From: Tethya wilhelma
Lineage: Eukaryota; Porifera; Demospongiae; Tethyida; Tethyidae
DNA: 64,000 nucleotides
Assembly: GCA_964030475.1 (NCBI GenBank)
Contig: CAXIPT010000027.1
Span: 51,001 to 115,000 of the forward strand
Direction: 5' to 3'
Shown here: in pieces, positions 22,637 through 34,555 of the stretch
How positions within the stretch are numbered: the stretch's first letter is position 1
How the letters are laid out: every line of letters starts with the position of its first letter
Notes under the pieces: model-generated
What the model was told of the DNA's origin: nothing
Seen by the model: only the letters and a program-made list of their open reading frames with translations
The model's database searches: none
Program-made: the position numbers and the translations under genes

Positions 22637-22864
22637 ACTCCATGGACACAGAGTGGCACCACTTTAGAGAGACTCACAGTAACCAGTCCGTAATTAATAT
22701 TCCTGCTCATGATATTTTTACTCATGTATATTGTTCCCAAATCTCATGCACTCCTGTAATTCTTTTTAAAACTTTGATATAATATTATTATTAAGCAATG
22801 ATGCCATTTGTTGGTAAACACTGAAGGTGGTCAATGTGCATGGTGACTAGTGGCCTATATGATT

Positions 22865-23848
22865 CTAAGGGAAAAATTCAAGTTTCAAGTTTTGAAAACA
22901 CTTCAGCAAATGTCCTCTCATGGCAGTTTGATGAAACATGAGGGTCTTTGGATCACAACCATGAGCCAAGAGAGTAGCAGTAGCAATTGCAAAAAGACCA
23001 CAATCTGTAGATCCACTTTGCTTTGGGCCTTTGTCAACAATCACTTTCACATCAGATCCATACAAGTTTCGGAGAAGTTCTTGTGTTGGTTGATCAATGG
23101 AAGAGTACAGTGAATCAAACACTCGAACAGTATTTGCTGGAGACCGTACAGTTGAAGCTACGATCCAATGGTTCCCTCTAGTATGAATAATCTGTATAGA
23201 TCTAGACGAGGGCTTGCATGTGTTCGCATATGCTTGTTTCTCAAGAAGCAGGGTAGACTCAAGACCAGAGAGCACACTGTGCTCCTTTTTAAGTAGAGCT
23301 TGAGCAAAATTGATATGTCTGTCTGATAGAAGACCTCCGGATGTGATGATTTCTTTATCAGCCAATGACAGTTCATAATGATTGAAAACCAGCCATGGTT
23401 CTTCTAGCGGGTTGTGGTTCGTGACATTGCTGATATCCAGTAGATTTCTCTTCTTTGCTGGTTGTTCTATTTCTGATTTTTCAGGCTGTGGCTTATATGT
23501 TCTTACTAACTTCTTCATCTTCAAAACTTCCTTTGCTCTTCCACTAAACTTCATTGAACAAGGCACTTCGAGACCACCTTGGGGAAGGTCAGCTGAATAC
23601 CGCCTTGATTCAGTCACAGTGCATACGATACTCCCTCCTTTTCCCAGGAAAAGTGAACACGCAGCTGATATCCGTCGGGGGATGTGGCCTACTATATCGT
23701 CAAGCTTCATGACAGATACTGCATACGGGTCGCTCGTGTTGGATGGTTCTCTCAAACATGTCAGCTCTTCACCAATAGTTGGAGTCCACAGTCGCTGATA
23801 GACATGGTGACCTCGTATACAGCTCTCCACTACGTAGTTTTCCTCCAT
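22865..23848 (-). CDS. HIRAN domain fused to Ulp1/C48-type cysteine protease, transposon-borne
   Basis: An intact 327-codon frame. Residues 1-110 match a HIRAN-type fold: ESCIRGHHVYQRLWTP, GEELTCLREPSNTSDPYAVS, VGHIPRRIS, RRYSADLPQGGLEVPC. HIRAN domains bind single-stranded DNA ends in HLTF/Rad5 proteins. After a basic linker (120-150), residues 175-327 form a Ulp1-like protease: LLSDRHINFAQALLKK, HTRGNHWIVAS (catalytic His), VRVFDSLYS (Asp), KGPKQSGSTDCGLFAIA (Gln and Cys). The full His-Asp-Gln-Cys set is present. Ulp1 proteases cleave SUMO or ubiquitin-like tags; the substrate here is unknown. It converges on the transposase, 228 bp apart, inside the same inverted repeats. No signal peptide or membrane segment. 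Confidence 0.88.
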   Translation of the reverse strand: MEENYVVESCIRGHHVYQRLWTPTIGEELTCLREPSNTSDPYAVSVMKLDDIVGHIPRRISAACSLFLGKGGSIVCTVTESRRYSADLPQGGLEVPCSMKFSGRAKEVLKMKKLVRTYKPQPEKSEIEQPAKKRNLLDISNVTNHNPLEEPWLVFNHYELSLADKEIITSGGLLSDRHINFAQALLKKEHSVLSGLESTLLLEKQAYANTCKPSSRSIQIIHTRGNHWIVASTVRSPANTVRVFDSLYSSIDQPTQELLRNLYGSDVKVIVDKGPKQSGSTDCGLFAIATATLLAHGCDPKTLMFHQTAMRGHLLKCFQNLKLEFFP

Positions 23849-24075
23849 CAGTGCTCTTTAGACCGTAGTTTAGACAAATTCTCACTTCAAGGATTCTTTC
23901 TAGCAGCTGGCCAGAGATCAGCTGACACAATCTGGACTCACGTGAGCTTAGGTCGCAGTTGTATTTATTATGCGCGCGCGTGTACGCACATATACTTGCG
24001 TGCCAACACCGTCAAATTTAAATTCATCAATATTTTAATTTTACGCTCTGCTGAGCAAACCGTCAAATTTTTTGA

Positions 24076-24483
<408 letters not shown>

Positions 24484-25916
24484 TGAACTAGTATACTGTA
24501 TATGTAAAACATGATTAGGAGCCAGCCTACCTGTTCCAACCTGCAATCAACCATGTATTAAGCTTGTGGCCAACCAAGTTACAATAACCTATGTCCATGG
24601 AAAACTATATATAGAAAATTCACTGAATGATAAAACTTGATAAACATTCACACTGATGCTTATACACTACGTGACTAATGCTGATCTTCAGCTAGCAAGT
24701 CAGGTCTTGATTCATGAATGCAGTGATTCAGTAGGGTTCACTGATATAAAACAACACATGAGCTGATGAGCTTAGCTCAGTTGGCTTAGCTGCTTGGATT
24801 GGTGTTAGTAACTGGAAGTAGAGTTCCTGTGTATGTACTGTATAATTCCCATGCAAACATTTCTGAAAAAACATTACGTCCACCTGTTTAATCTCATTAT
24901 CACTGTAGGAACTGGAAAAAATACAGTTTTGATGCAACAGCCAAACGTTACAAATCGCGCATCAAAACTTTGACTGAAAGCAGCTACGAGGCTCTAAGCT
25001 ACATGTAGAAAACAGAGCAAGAACCGGCGCATGCAGTGTACAACAGAGAGAGTTTTCATAGTCAACTTAGCCTAGTAAGGCTGTCAATCACTATATGCTT
25101 GTAGTTTTTCCTTACCGTTTATATCGATCATGCTGCTGCTAAATTTCTTTTTGTCAGTGTACTTTTTATACTTACTGTTGTTCTACAACAAAATACTGTC
25201 CAAGCACTCTATTAATAGTGCTTGGTCTTGTCTTCGAGCCAGCAAAAAGATTCCAGAATGGCTAGGTGCCATTCACTTCTTCTCAGAACACTGATTTGTA
25301 CCTGAAATGTTACACAATCCAGCTGAAAACAGAAATGGTTATGTGTCAAAACTTTGTTTTGGCATTTTATTATGTGTGTTTACGCATCGTTTTACTGTGA
25401 AATGCAAATGGAACCTCTGTTGTAGGAAACCAATAGACCAGCTGGACACTGCATGTTCCCCCATGTAACTCTAGGGAGGATTTAATACCCATCACCCCAA
25501 ATCTCCCCCATTGTTATTAATCATTGGGAAAGAAATAGTGTGGGTGCCACTATACTGTAAATCTTCCCTAAAGCTGTATATTTAATGCTGCACAACACTA
25601 ATTAGTACCTAAATTGATATAGGAAAGATTTTGTGCACCTAGCACTAAATGCTCCTAATATAGTAGTAGATTGGATGACTATAAGTTTCTATGGGACTAT
25701 ATAGGTTTATGTTATAGCTACATGTAAAATTCAGAGAGAGTGATTAGTATTGTCCCGCATAATACTATTATCAATATATACTATCACAGCAGTAATATTG
25801 GTGGAAAAGTGGTGTAACCGAAAACATATTAATAGAAGCATAAATAATTTGTGAGCATGAGTGAGCCCCACAGTAGCGTGGTGAACGAGTGGTTTGTATA
25901 TCCGTATGTTATATAG

Positions 25917-26029
25917 TTATTGACCAAGCATGAGGTTTATATGGAATATACAGTGCCTGATACCCGAGGGCGATAGCCCGAGGGTGAATGCACTGTATAT
26001 TCCATACAAACCTCATGCTTGGTCAATAA
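25917..26029. repeat. 113-bp foldback element
   Basis: TTATTGACCAAGCATGAGG at the left pairs with CCTCATGCTTGGTCAATAA at the right. The loop region reads CCCGAGGGCGATAGCCCGAG. It abuts the right end of duplicated tract A. The element at 42,806 has a similar loop with a different stem. Confidence 0.9.
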
Positions 26030-26777
26030 GTGTTTTCTTGCCCTGCTACTATAGTAAAAAACACTTCCTGGCAACAAACAATTGGCACACTATAAATAGC
26101 TAGCTTCGTAAGTTGCAAGCCATTTTTTTTTGAATATCTCGATCTTTTCAACAGCAACGTTTCCGAAAAAAGACATTGAACTCTTTCAAGAAACTTGAAC
26201 TGTCCAGAAAAAACAATCCTATTCAGAAAAAGACTTAAGTTTCTAGAAAACTGTTCTGAATGTACCTGTAAACAGCCAAAAGGAAAACACTCTGCTGTTT
26301 CACATCGCTACAGCTAAGACAGCAACAGCCATGGACTCTGGAGCGTTGGACAGCAACGGGCCGTTCAGTACTGCCAGGCTGAGCCACCGCGGCACTACAA
26401 AATGTTGAATATTTGCAGCTCACCGACTTTTCTTGCTGATAGAACCTCTCTAATATCTGCTGCTATTGTCAACGCTGTTCTTTTTGAGTTTGGCTAGTCA
26501 CAGAAGCAAAAAAAGCCTAGCTGTGCTTGTAGGAAGACTAGTGTGAACTTTGAACCCAGCTGTTCCACGTGTAGCAACAATAACTATTGCGCAATAGCTT
26601 GTAATTTTTTTTGCACACTACTTGCTTGAGTGTCTCTATAACACAATTTCCCTAACCACAGGGATCTGTATATGCCCTCCTATCAAAATGTACACAGTAG
26701 CAGGGACTGTATAGCATTTATAGACCACTGTAAAACTTAACAACCACTTGACAACGGGCAAGAAATATATATGTATA

Positions 26778-26952
26778 CTGTATAGTGGGTAAATTTGGCA
26801 GACTTAAAATTTTAAATTTGGCGATTCAATTCTGCATGCTGCATCCTTTATATGCATATGCGTGCATTTGGCGAATTATAATTTGGCGATTTGCAGAATA
26901 ATTCACCATTTTGCCAAATTAAATTCTTGCCAAAAGTTTACCCGCTATATGG
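26778..26952. mobile_element. TA-target MITE, CTGTATAGTGGG ends
   Basis: Left CTGTATAGTGGGTAAATTTG and right AAAGTTTACCCGCTATATGG are imperfect inverted repeats flanked by TA (26,776-26,777 and 26,953-26,954). 175 bp, non-coding. A lone copy of the left end, ATAGTGGGTAAATTTGGCAG, occurs at 44,500. The ends resemble CCGTATAGCGGG at 10,640. Confidence 0.8.
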
Positions 26953-26954
26953 TA

Positions 26955-27800
26955 GTGGAGTAACATCTGACCGACCGTTTTCTGTATATATCTGAACTAT
27001 ATTCTAATTGTTCCAAATTAACCGCATGCCATGCCACGTGTCTATGAAAAATAGCAAAGCCCTGAAAATTGTAAACACTATGTAGCCTTGTACTGAGCAG
27101 AATACCACTGAATGGCTGAGAAGTGTATATGTAAGATAGGCAAGGCCAAAAGCTAGAGCTTGTTTTGCTTCAGGTGGCAACAACCTACATGAAGGTAAGT
27201 TCATTGTATCACTATATTCGTCAGCTAAAATCATAATTTATGCTTTTATAAATGCAGCGAAAACGGGCAGGCAGAATAGTTCATAGCTGAATTAACTACT
27301 GCAGTAATGCTGGATGTATAGATGGATATCAATACTACTGGATAATGAGAGTAGAAGCTACAACAGCTGAGAATAAGAGGACGTACAGTGAGAGGCTCTA
27401 AATTAAAACTTGAATCCCTGAGCTCAGAAGCTAAAAACATCTAGAACTGCTGATAACTCAGAATACAACAGCTAGCTGCCTGATCTGTAATGAGAGTAAC
27501 TGGCAAATGACAGGAAATCAATACTCTGTCAACAATCAATTTATAGGCAAGTGTCTCTTGTATACATATATGTACATGTAGTTATGCCATACTCTTTCTC
27601 ATGTGCTATAACAAACAATATGCACTAGCCTTATTCTCACATACGGTTTACTGGGCTCCCATTTGACCTTACACTTAACACTCACTGTGAGTGGAAGGTC
27701 AAAGGAGAGAGCCTGCATGGGAACGAGGCTAATTCCCACACACAAGAATCCATGCATGTGCATACGCTTGCTCGTGCTCACTCCATTCCATGCTTGCATG
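26955..27800 (-). mobile_element. Dispersed element, reverse copy of 12,682-13,535
   Basis: Opens GTGGAGTAACATCTGACCG and closes near CATTCCATGCTTGCATG, the reverse order of blocks at 12,682. Directly adjoins the MITE at 26,778. Small open frames inside are not supported as genes. Confidence 0.7.
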
Positions 27801-28134
27801 TCTTGTGTGTAAAATTAATATGCATATAATGGAATCACCTCCCATTGTTACCAGTTGACATTCCATAGATTGAGTCATCTTATCATCATTTACAAATTAA
27901 GAGCAATAAGTGGAACTGTATGCTCTGTCTTCTTTGGGATGGCTGGGAATGGTGAAAAGTGGTTTGTAATAAGGCAGTCCGAAATGTGCTCTAATTTTTT
28001 TCTGGGTATACATAAACTTGCAACGTTATCACCATAGAGAAGTGAGACAGCAAAGCATATTGAAATGCATTCAGCTGGGGGCTTTTTCTCAAAAGAATCG
28101 TGTAAGTTTACTATGCTTTCTCTAAGGTGGGATA

Positions 28135-28560
28135 CTAGCCAGCAATTGTTATAACCTTGGCTTTGTACTCGTAATGTGGTTTTAGGGAGCTGGCATGTGT
28201 GGAATTGCTCTGAAAGCAATTGAGCACTGGCATCCCTTGTATTTGTTTGTTAGTAGATGTATAGTAGGANCTTTTGCTGGGTACCCTCTTGGCTGGGGCT
28301 TGTTTTAAACTTGTCTTTTTCCTGTTAGAAGAGATTTTCTGTTTAGTGCTGCATTGTTCACCTTGAACAGTACCTGTGAGCCTACATTTAGAGCTCTCAC
28401 TTGTACGAGGAATAGTGTACAGTGGGAGATCTTTTCTGAATGTAGCTCTCAGTCTGTTCACCTCTTTCAAACATTGGTTAGATACCATTATTCCCAGTAC
28501 GGTAGTACTGGATACATAGGAATGGCACGGATGGCCCATTAGCGCAATACAAATATTCAC
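28135..28560 (-). other. Unrecognised lysine-rich open frame, N at 28,270
   Basis: A minus-strand frame of about 141 codons, basic in the middle (KKTSLKQAPAKRVPSK), interrupted by an ambiguous base. It partly overlaps the repeat shared with 9,275. No domain was recognised; it may be chance or a repeat-borne frame. Confidence 0.2.
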
Positions 28561-28850
28561 GCGAATAACTCTGCAAAAACTGAGTGCTTGCCACTAAAAG
28601 GCTTCTCAAGCTACACTATTTAGCTCATTCTCTTTCCAACAAGCCTAAAAACAAAGCCTAAAACCATCGCTAAAGTATCAAACTAAAATATGCCAAATGT
28701 CCAATTTTCTCCATCTTCTTCTTCTTCTATCATGGCTCAACTTTACTCAAAGACTGTTCACTTTCAGAAGCTGATTCTTGAACGAATAAACTTGGTATCT
28801 TTGTCTTCACGTGCTTTTGGTATCGGTTTTCTGTGTCTCCCGATAGGTGG
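28488..28850. repeat. Dispersed repeat, copy 2 (partner at 9,275)
   Basis: TATTCCCAGTACGGTAGTAC, GGCACGGATGGCCCATTAG and CTTCTTCTTCTTCTAT blocks match 9,275-9,640 in the same order. Confidence 0.7.
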
Positions 28851-29023
28851 CTTGATACACGGCGAAAAGTGCCTTCTCCGTATGGCAGCCATTCATTTCT
28901 ATATTTATGCATAATTCATTAGCTATGCAAACATTTCAAATTGACGACCCTTTTCCAGATATAAGTGTGCGTTATTTGGAATCTGAATATTCGCTGCCTG
29001 CCTGCTTTACCTGAAGATTTCTA

Positions 29024-29696
29024 CCCAGGTGAAAATGTTAGCGGAAATCTGCTGTAAACTCGCAGAATTTTGTGGGTAAACCACGGTATTTCACTAGCGG
29101 TATTCCACTGTTTACCGTCATTACCGCCTTTAACCAGCGGTAAACCGCGATGAAAACTTGCTAAAAAGTTGCTTTATATCTTCGAAAAGAGCAAAGAAAT
29201 GGCTACTTACAGCGTACACAAAGCGCCTGAGCTTCAAGCTAGGCTCAGCTAGCTGACACAGCAAATGGGTGGAGTCAATTTTAACCTCGTGGTAGGCCAG
29301 CTGAATGTTTGTGAGTACAGTTTAGCTACTTTTCTTTGTCAAAGACTCGATCTTTGGACAACGGTAAGTGAAAATAAGCTTTTTCAAGCGTGTAATGTAA
29401 GAAAAAAGCACTGTAGTAGCAGTGTATTTAGCGAAAATAATTTCTGTATGTCTATAGATCGGCAAACATAGCGTGCATGCTTTGAAATTAGGCTAGAAAA
29501 ACTATATAGCTTACTTTTTCCATGAGAGCTGTGAAATAACCGCCGTAAACCGTGGTTTCTTGCCAAAAACCGGCTGGCAAAAACACCGTGGCACGTGGGT
29601 ATTTGGCGGTTTTATGCGCGAAACCGCGGTAATTTAGCGGTAAACTGTGTGACCGCGGTTTTATGGTGGATTTCCGCGGTCAGTTTTTCACCCGGG
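29024..29696 (-). mobile_element. CCCGGGTGAAA-end MITE, copy 5 (complete, reverse)
   Basis: CCCAGGTGAAAATGTTAGCG at the left and GTCAGTTTTTCACCCGGG at the right form short inverted ends, both flanked by TA (29,022-29,023; 29,697-29,698). 673 bp. This is the clearest full-length member and suggests TA targeting for the family. Confidence 0.85.
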
Positions 29697-29986
29697 TAGT
29701 TGTGCTGAGCTCTCTGTAAATTCTTTCAGTCTTCAATATTTAAGAGGTGAATAGACTACTTTGTTACACTTATAATGTTGTTGTCACTATAAGAAGAGTA
29801 AAGCTAGTAAATTTTGTTAGATACACTCCAGCCTCCAGTGCTAAGATGCTTTACTTTACTGATAGCATACCAGTAGATTATGCAAGCTATAATATTCATG
29901 CTGATATATAGTGTACAAGTAACTACCGTATATATACACACAAACTTGAGCTCAAATGTGATTCATAGAATTATGAAAAAATGAGA

Positions 29987-30270
29987 ACAAACAAGTAAAA
30001 AAAAGACATTGGAAATGTAATGAGACATAAGAATGGCCAAATCGTAAAAAGAAAGCAAACAAGATGGAATGGCTGTTTGAGTGTGTAAAGAATTATTCCT
30101 ATGGGCAACATGAGGGACCCAACGTGGGAAGAGAGTACTACATGCAGCCCAAACAGGAAGAATTCCTTACACACTTAAACAGCCATTCCATCTTGTTTGC
30201 TTTCTTTTTACGATTTGGCCATTCCTATGTCTCATTACATTTCCAATGTTTTTTTTTTTTACTTGTTTTA
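29987..30270. repeat. Long foldback element with ~112-bp arms
   Basis: The left arm (ACAAGTAAAAAAAAGACATT ... GTGTGTAAAGAATT) is mirrored by the right arm (AATTCCTTACACACTTAAAC ... TTTTACTTGTTT) with few mismatches. A spacer of about 55 bp (30,101-30,155) separates them. No gene. A faint relative (CTCATTACATTTCCTATG) lies near 690. Confidence 0.92.
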
Positions 30271-30399
30271 GTCAATATAACCAGCATGTTTAATGTCACA
30301 CTCACAATCATGGGATGTTATTGAAGTAAATGTTATAAAATTGTGAAAAAAGATGGATCCATGTTTAATAACCTTGGCTTTGTACTCGTAACAATAAAT

Positions 30400-31180
30400 G
30401 ATAAATATAAAGTCGGGAGTTCTGAGTTGATTGATAAGCCACCTCATTGTCCTTTATAAATGCTTTTACTATACTATTACTTACTTACGGATTAAGATCA
30501 GGGCTGTATGGAGGTAAGAATCGAATTAGAACTCCAGCAGTGGACAAGATATCCAAAACAAGACCCACATGGTGGATTGAAGCATTGTCCGTCACGAGGA
30601 CTGACCTGGGATTATCACCACCAAAGTGTAGCATAATATTTAGCAATGATCTTTGTATATAGTTAAGAAAAATGTCTCCATTGACACTCCCTTCAACTAA
30701 ATAGAAATCTTCTATACCTCTTGTAGTCATCACACTAATTGCAGAAATATGCTGTCCGTACACAAATAACCTGTGGTTGACTGGTGTTATTCCTCTCAAA
30801 CCATATCCAAATTGTCTGACCAAGTTCGGTCTGTCATGACCTGTTTCGTCAACAAACACTAACATGTCTAGCTGGATCGAACACATCAATATCTGCCATG
30901 TATTGACCTCTATGCACATCTGATTGACCTGTTGCAACAATTAAGTTTCATCTTCTGTCTTGTCAGTCCCAATCGTTTTGCTGTGCGACAAATAGTGGCA
31001 CAGCTGACCCATTTTCCAGTTATATCTTATAACTCTTCCTGTACCTCTCTTAAGTAAATTCCAGGTTTACTTAAAAATGATTGTTGAACAGTAAGTAGTT
31101 CAAAATCATCCAATAATCTGTCAGGACCATGCTTATGTTGTACAGATTTTACATCACCAGTTGTGTAATAAAGATGCAGG
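30400..31180 (-). pseudogene. IS630/Tc1-like (DDE_3) transposase remnant
   Basis: Minus-strand order of conserved pieces: HKHGPDRLLDDFELLTVQQS, KPGIYLREVQEEL, then (after a break) TGKWVSCATICRTAKRLGL, MLVFVDETGHDRPNLVRQFG, YGLRGITP, TTRGIEDFYLVEG, SVLVTDNASIHH and LPPYSPDLNP, with VKAFIKDNEVAYQ past a stop. The catalytic Asp residues are seen in FVDETG and VTDNASIHH; the third acidic residue after DLNP is lost to the stop near 30,490. Several frameshifts make it inactive. The N-terminal helix-turn-helix is not upstream on this strand but inverted next door. Confidence 0.85.
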
Positions 31181-31310
31181 AATCGCTTAACAGAAGAGTG
31201 ACTACTTGTGCATGGTGGAGAATCGTGTTTATGGTTTGTTTACAGGGGAAAACCATTGCTCAAGTAGCAAAAGAAATGTATGTTAGTCTTTGGAGTAGCA
31301 CACCGACATT
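31180..31310 (+). pseudogene. Inverted N-terminal helix-turn-helix piece of the same transposase
   Basis: On the plus strand the open stretch encodes CAWWRIVFMVCLQGKTIAQV and AKEMYVS, which fits the helix-turn-helix start of IS630-type transposases (RWRIVYM..L..T..EIA..L.VS). It directly abuts the minus-strand body at about 31,175, so a local inversion is the simplest explanation. Confidence 0.55.
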
Positions 31311-31929
31311 TTCAAAATTTTTAGCGCATGCGTACTGAATTGAAATGCCTAATCTAACACTGCAATTGTAACATATAGCTACTGGTATAGTATACGCAAG
31401 GTCTTTCCCCTAAAAACCACAATTCAATTAAGTACAAGCGGGTTACTAGCTTCAACTTCCACACCCTCAACCTACTTGAAAACTTCTGTACCTCTCTACC
31501 CTGTGAAGCACTAAAGTGTTATTGATGTTAGCACAGCAGTAGAGGAGGAGCCAGCACTAACATAAGTGCTAAGGATTGAACATCACAAGAATGTTCAGTG
31601 TGTCACAAATTATCAATGCACTGTATTGACTGTTCATTTCCAACAAAATAGCAAAAATTATACCAGTAAAATGCACAGAATCTAAAATCCACATAAAACG
31701 TACCTGCAAATAATTGTAACACAGGTAGTACTGTGACTCTAATGAAACAAGGCAAGACTCTGAATTTCGGCTCATGACTACTTCATAGTCTCCAAAAATT
31801 TTTAATGTCAGTTGCAGTCTAATTATTATAAGTCAATAACTTAATCACTTCATTAATTGGGATGAACTACCAGCAGACAAGCAGGTAAAATCGATTCAAC
31901 TTTGGCATAAAAATGAAGTAGCTAGTCAT

Positions 31930-32304
31930 GTGCCGATTTCGAAATTCTTTGCCTGCACAGACAGCACAATCATCCTCATTGGCAACCCATGGCAGTTCAA
32001 GACCTATTTGGCAATCATGTTTCCAATGTCATTGAGCCCATATTTCCAGAATGATGGAACTACATCCAAGGACTGGAGAACCCTGGAGACTGCGCTTCTA
32101 CCAGGCAAGCAAAGTGATGATGAGACTAAAAAAGTACAGGTTTCACCAAATAAGTCTCTATACTTGATGTTACTGTATAGCTTAATGCTTTATCTCAAGA
32201 TATGTTTTGCAACAGGTGCCCATGACCAAGTTGACACTCACATGCACCACCTGGGAACCAAGCTGCTTAAACTCTTATCTGAGCTGAGAAGTCCATCGGG
32301 TTGA
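31930..32304 (+). other. Unrecognised 124-codon open frame
   Basis: Encodes PYFQNDGTTSKDWRTLETAL and ends HHLGTKLLKLLSELRSPSG. The DWRTL stretch is faintly like a death-fold helix, but no domain can be assigned and no splice signals support it. Confidence 0.2.
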
Positions 32305-32568
32305 CTGTCCATGCATGTGTTGAATTAGAAGAATGTACAGCGTGTAAACAAAGTGCACGTGAGCTCTACATAACTGTTACATGATACAATGGTGAGAGCA
32401 AGCATTAATTAGAAAGAATGCTAAACAGCTCACATTGCTTTGTATGGCGAGTTTTGTTTCTCCAAGTTCCAAGAAGAGCAGCAAAGCACGTTTTGTTATT
32501 CTGGTTGGAGAACTGAGCAGATTCGTCCAAGTCCTGTCTAATTTACATTTTTTGTTTGTGAGTTATTC

Positions 32569-32805
32569 AGTGTCTTCCCACGAGATCAATTCTCACGAAA
32601 TTAACTCCCGCAAAATCAACTCTCATAAAATCAATTCTTGCTAGATCAACTTCTCACGAAATCAACTCCCATGAGATCAACTTATGCTGTTTTTGGAATG
32701 CAAGTTTGTTCAGGGGTTTGCATGTTGAAGCTGAGACTGTTAGTTGTCTTAGAGTTGATCTCGCAGGAGTTGATTTCACGAGAATTGATCTCGTGGTACC
32801 AAATC
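32569..32805. mobile_element. Mutator-like MITE, 237 bp
   Basis: Left end AGTGTCTTCCCACGAGATC matches the left end of the element at 7,195. The right end closes GATCTCGTGGTACCAAATC. Both sides are built from (A)CGAAATCAACTC-type units. A perfect 8-bp direct repeat AGTTATTC flanks it (32,561-32,568 and 32,806-32,813). Non-coding. Confidence 0.9.
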
Positions 32806-32901
32806 AGTTATTCATGCAAAAGTGAGTGCCAACTCAGCTCAAATACAGTAGAGTCACTCTGGTGAGTCAGGTGTTGATGAAAGTGCCTGCAAACATGAGA
32901 T

Positions 32902-32903
<2 letters not shown>

Positions 32904-32970
<67 letters not shown>
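32904..32970. repeat. (CA)n microsatellite
   Basis: About 33 CA units. Confidence 0.95.
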
Positions 32971-32973
<3 letters not shown>

Positions 32974-33219
32974 TAAGAGACATGGCTAAAAGCCAAAGCA
33001 GCACAATTTCTGAAGGAGTGAGTGTTGGTGAGACACAACAATTAAAGTTTCTGGCCTATTTCTCAGCCTGTTGGGCTTTAGATTCAAGACTTGGTAATTG
33101 CTTAAGGTTTGGCTTTCCGCAAATGAGTATCAAAGAACATACTTCAGATAAAGTCAAGTTACCTTGTTCAGTCAGAGTTGGCTCAATTTCCTTTCATTTC
33201 GCTTCCTGCCAGCACGTGT

Positions 33220-33238
33220 CTCTCTCTCTCTCTCTCTC

Positions 33239-33288
<50 letters not shown>

Positions 33289-33316
33289 GCTCTTTCTCTT
33301 TCTCTCTCTCTCTCTC
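33220..33316. repeat. (TC)n microsatellite
   Basis: TC repeats with a few interruptions (ACTC, TTTCGC). The Ser/Leu and Arg/Glu open frames across it are low-complexity artefacts. Confidence 0.95.
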
Positions 33317-33389
33317 AGTGAACTGAATATACATTGAACGTAAATTGGCAACCTTAGAGAGTGTGACACTTTCTTACTGAGCGTGTTTT

Positions 33390-34140
33390 GGTTGCTGTGT
33401 ATCCTTTTTCCCTTAGGATTTGAATATCAATCCTTTTGGGGGCATATCATAACTGCTGTGTCTTCCAGCATCTATGGTTTCAGCCCATATACAATATTGT
33501 ATCATATTGTACAAACTTCCATGTTTTTCTTTCAGTTCATCAATAAGATCATCAATACATTCCATTTTCTCTTTCTGCCTCTTTTTTTTTCTTTTTTGGC
33601 TCTTTAGATTTAGTTATTTCCTTTTTTTTTCCATTTCTTCGGCATCAAATTCTGTATCCGAAATTACAATGTCATGGAATTCACTACTAGTCTGCTCAGT
33701 ACGTAGGCATTTTATCCCAGTAAGCTTCACATTTGATGTTTTTGATAATCCCATACACCATAGAGTAACAGAATGGCCTTCTTTTGTGTTTAGTAGGTGT
33801 ATAACATCATGAATGTCTTTTTGATTCTAAATCCATACACGTTTGTTTCCAACATAATATCCAATCTCAGATTTTTCATCAACTATGCCCCTTCCAAGTT
33901 GCACTATTATCAACTCACGCAAACTACGGGAACTATTTAGATCGTAGAAGTTAATATATCTTAACATGAACAGTTTTGCTTCATTCTTTTATCTGGATTG
34001 ATAACTTTCACACCAATTGCATCCATAACAGCATAGTCAGTACGTTCCACACTGGATCCAGCTATTGTCGCTGCTCCAGACACATTATTAGGCCCAGTAG
34101 GGGGTGGGGTTGGGGCGGGGGCGGGGTTGAGAAAGAACCT
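33390..34140 (-). pseudogene. Decayed gene of unknown family, probably transposon-borne
   Basis: Minus-strand pieces in order: a Pro-rich stretch, then NNVSGAATIAGSSVERTDYA and VMDAIGVKVINPDKR. A frameshift near 33,970 is followed by SRSLRELIIVQLGRGIVDEK and SEIGYYVGNKRVWI. After a stop come LLNTKEGHSVTLWCMGLSKT and SDTEFDAEEMEKK, two more stops and a Lys-rich stretch, and finally KMECIDDLIDELKEKHGSLY and IQYCIWAETIDAGRHSSY. These pieces form one ordered protein with at least four lesions. I recognise similar uncharacterised invertebrate proteins but no named domain. Confidence 0.5.
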
Positions 34141-34555
34141 GGGCTTTAGGCAGGAGCTGGTACGGCATAGGGAAACGAATGCAAGTTGTAACTTGAGCTA
34201 AATTGATTATACTGATTTACATAGTCTTCACTATGCTCCACGACTTTAAATTGGGCCTAACACTGTCAGAGGAATCAGAGGAACACAAATGAGAGCTAGT
34301 CTGTCACTTACTATAAATTTTGTACACTGAATGCATGCACTGACTGGTACACGTGATTCTAAGCACGTGGTATATCTAGGTTGTAGTTGTGAAATTGTCT
34401 TAATCTAATTAGTTCCAATTAAGTTCAAGTGCAGTTACTATCTCCAAATTTCCACTTCCTCAACCTACTTGCAAACCTCTGTAACTGTACACATAGTGAA
34501 GTGGTTTACTTTACTACAAGTGGTGTGGTGAAGTGGCTTGTAAATGGCTAGTCTG

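Noticed and set aside
31930..32304. Possible death-domain exon from the DWRTL phrase
   Set aside because: A single five-residue resemblance without the rest of the fold or splice signals.
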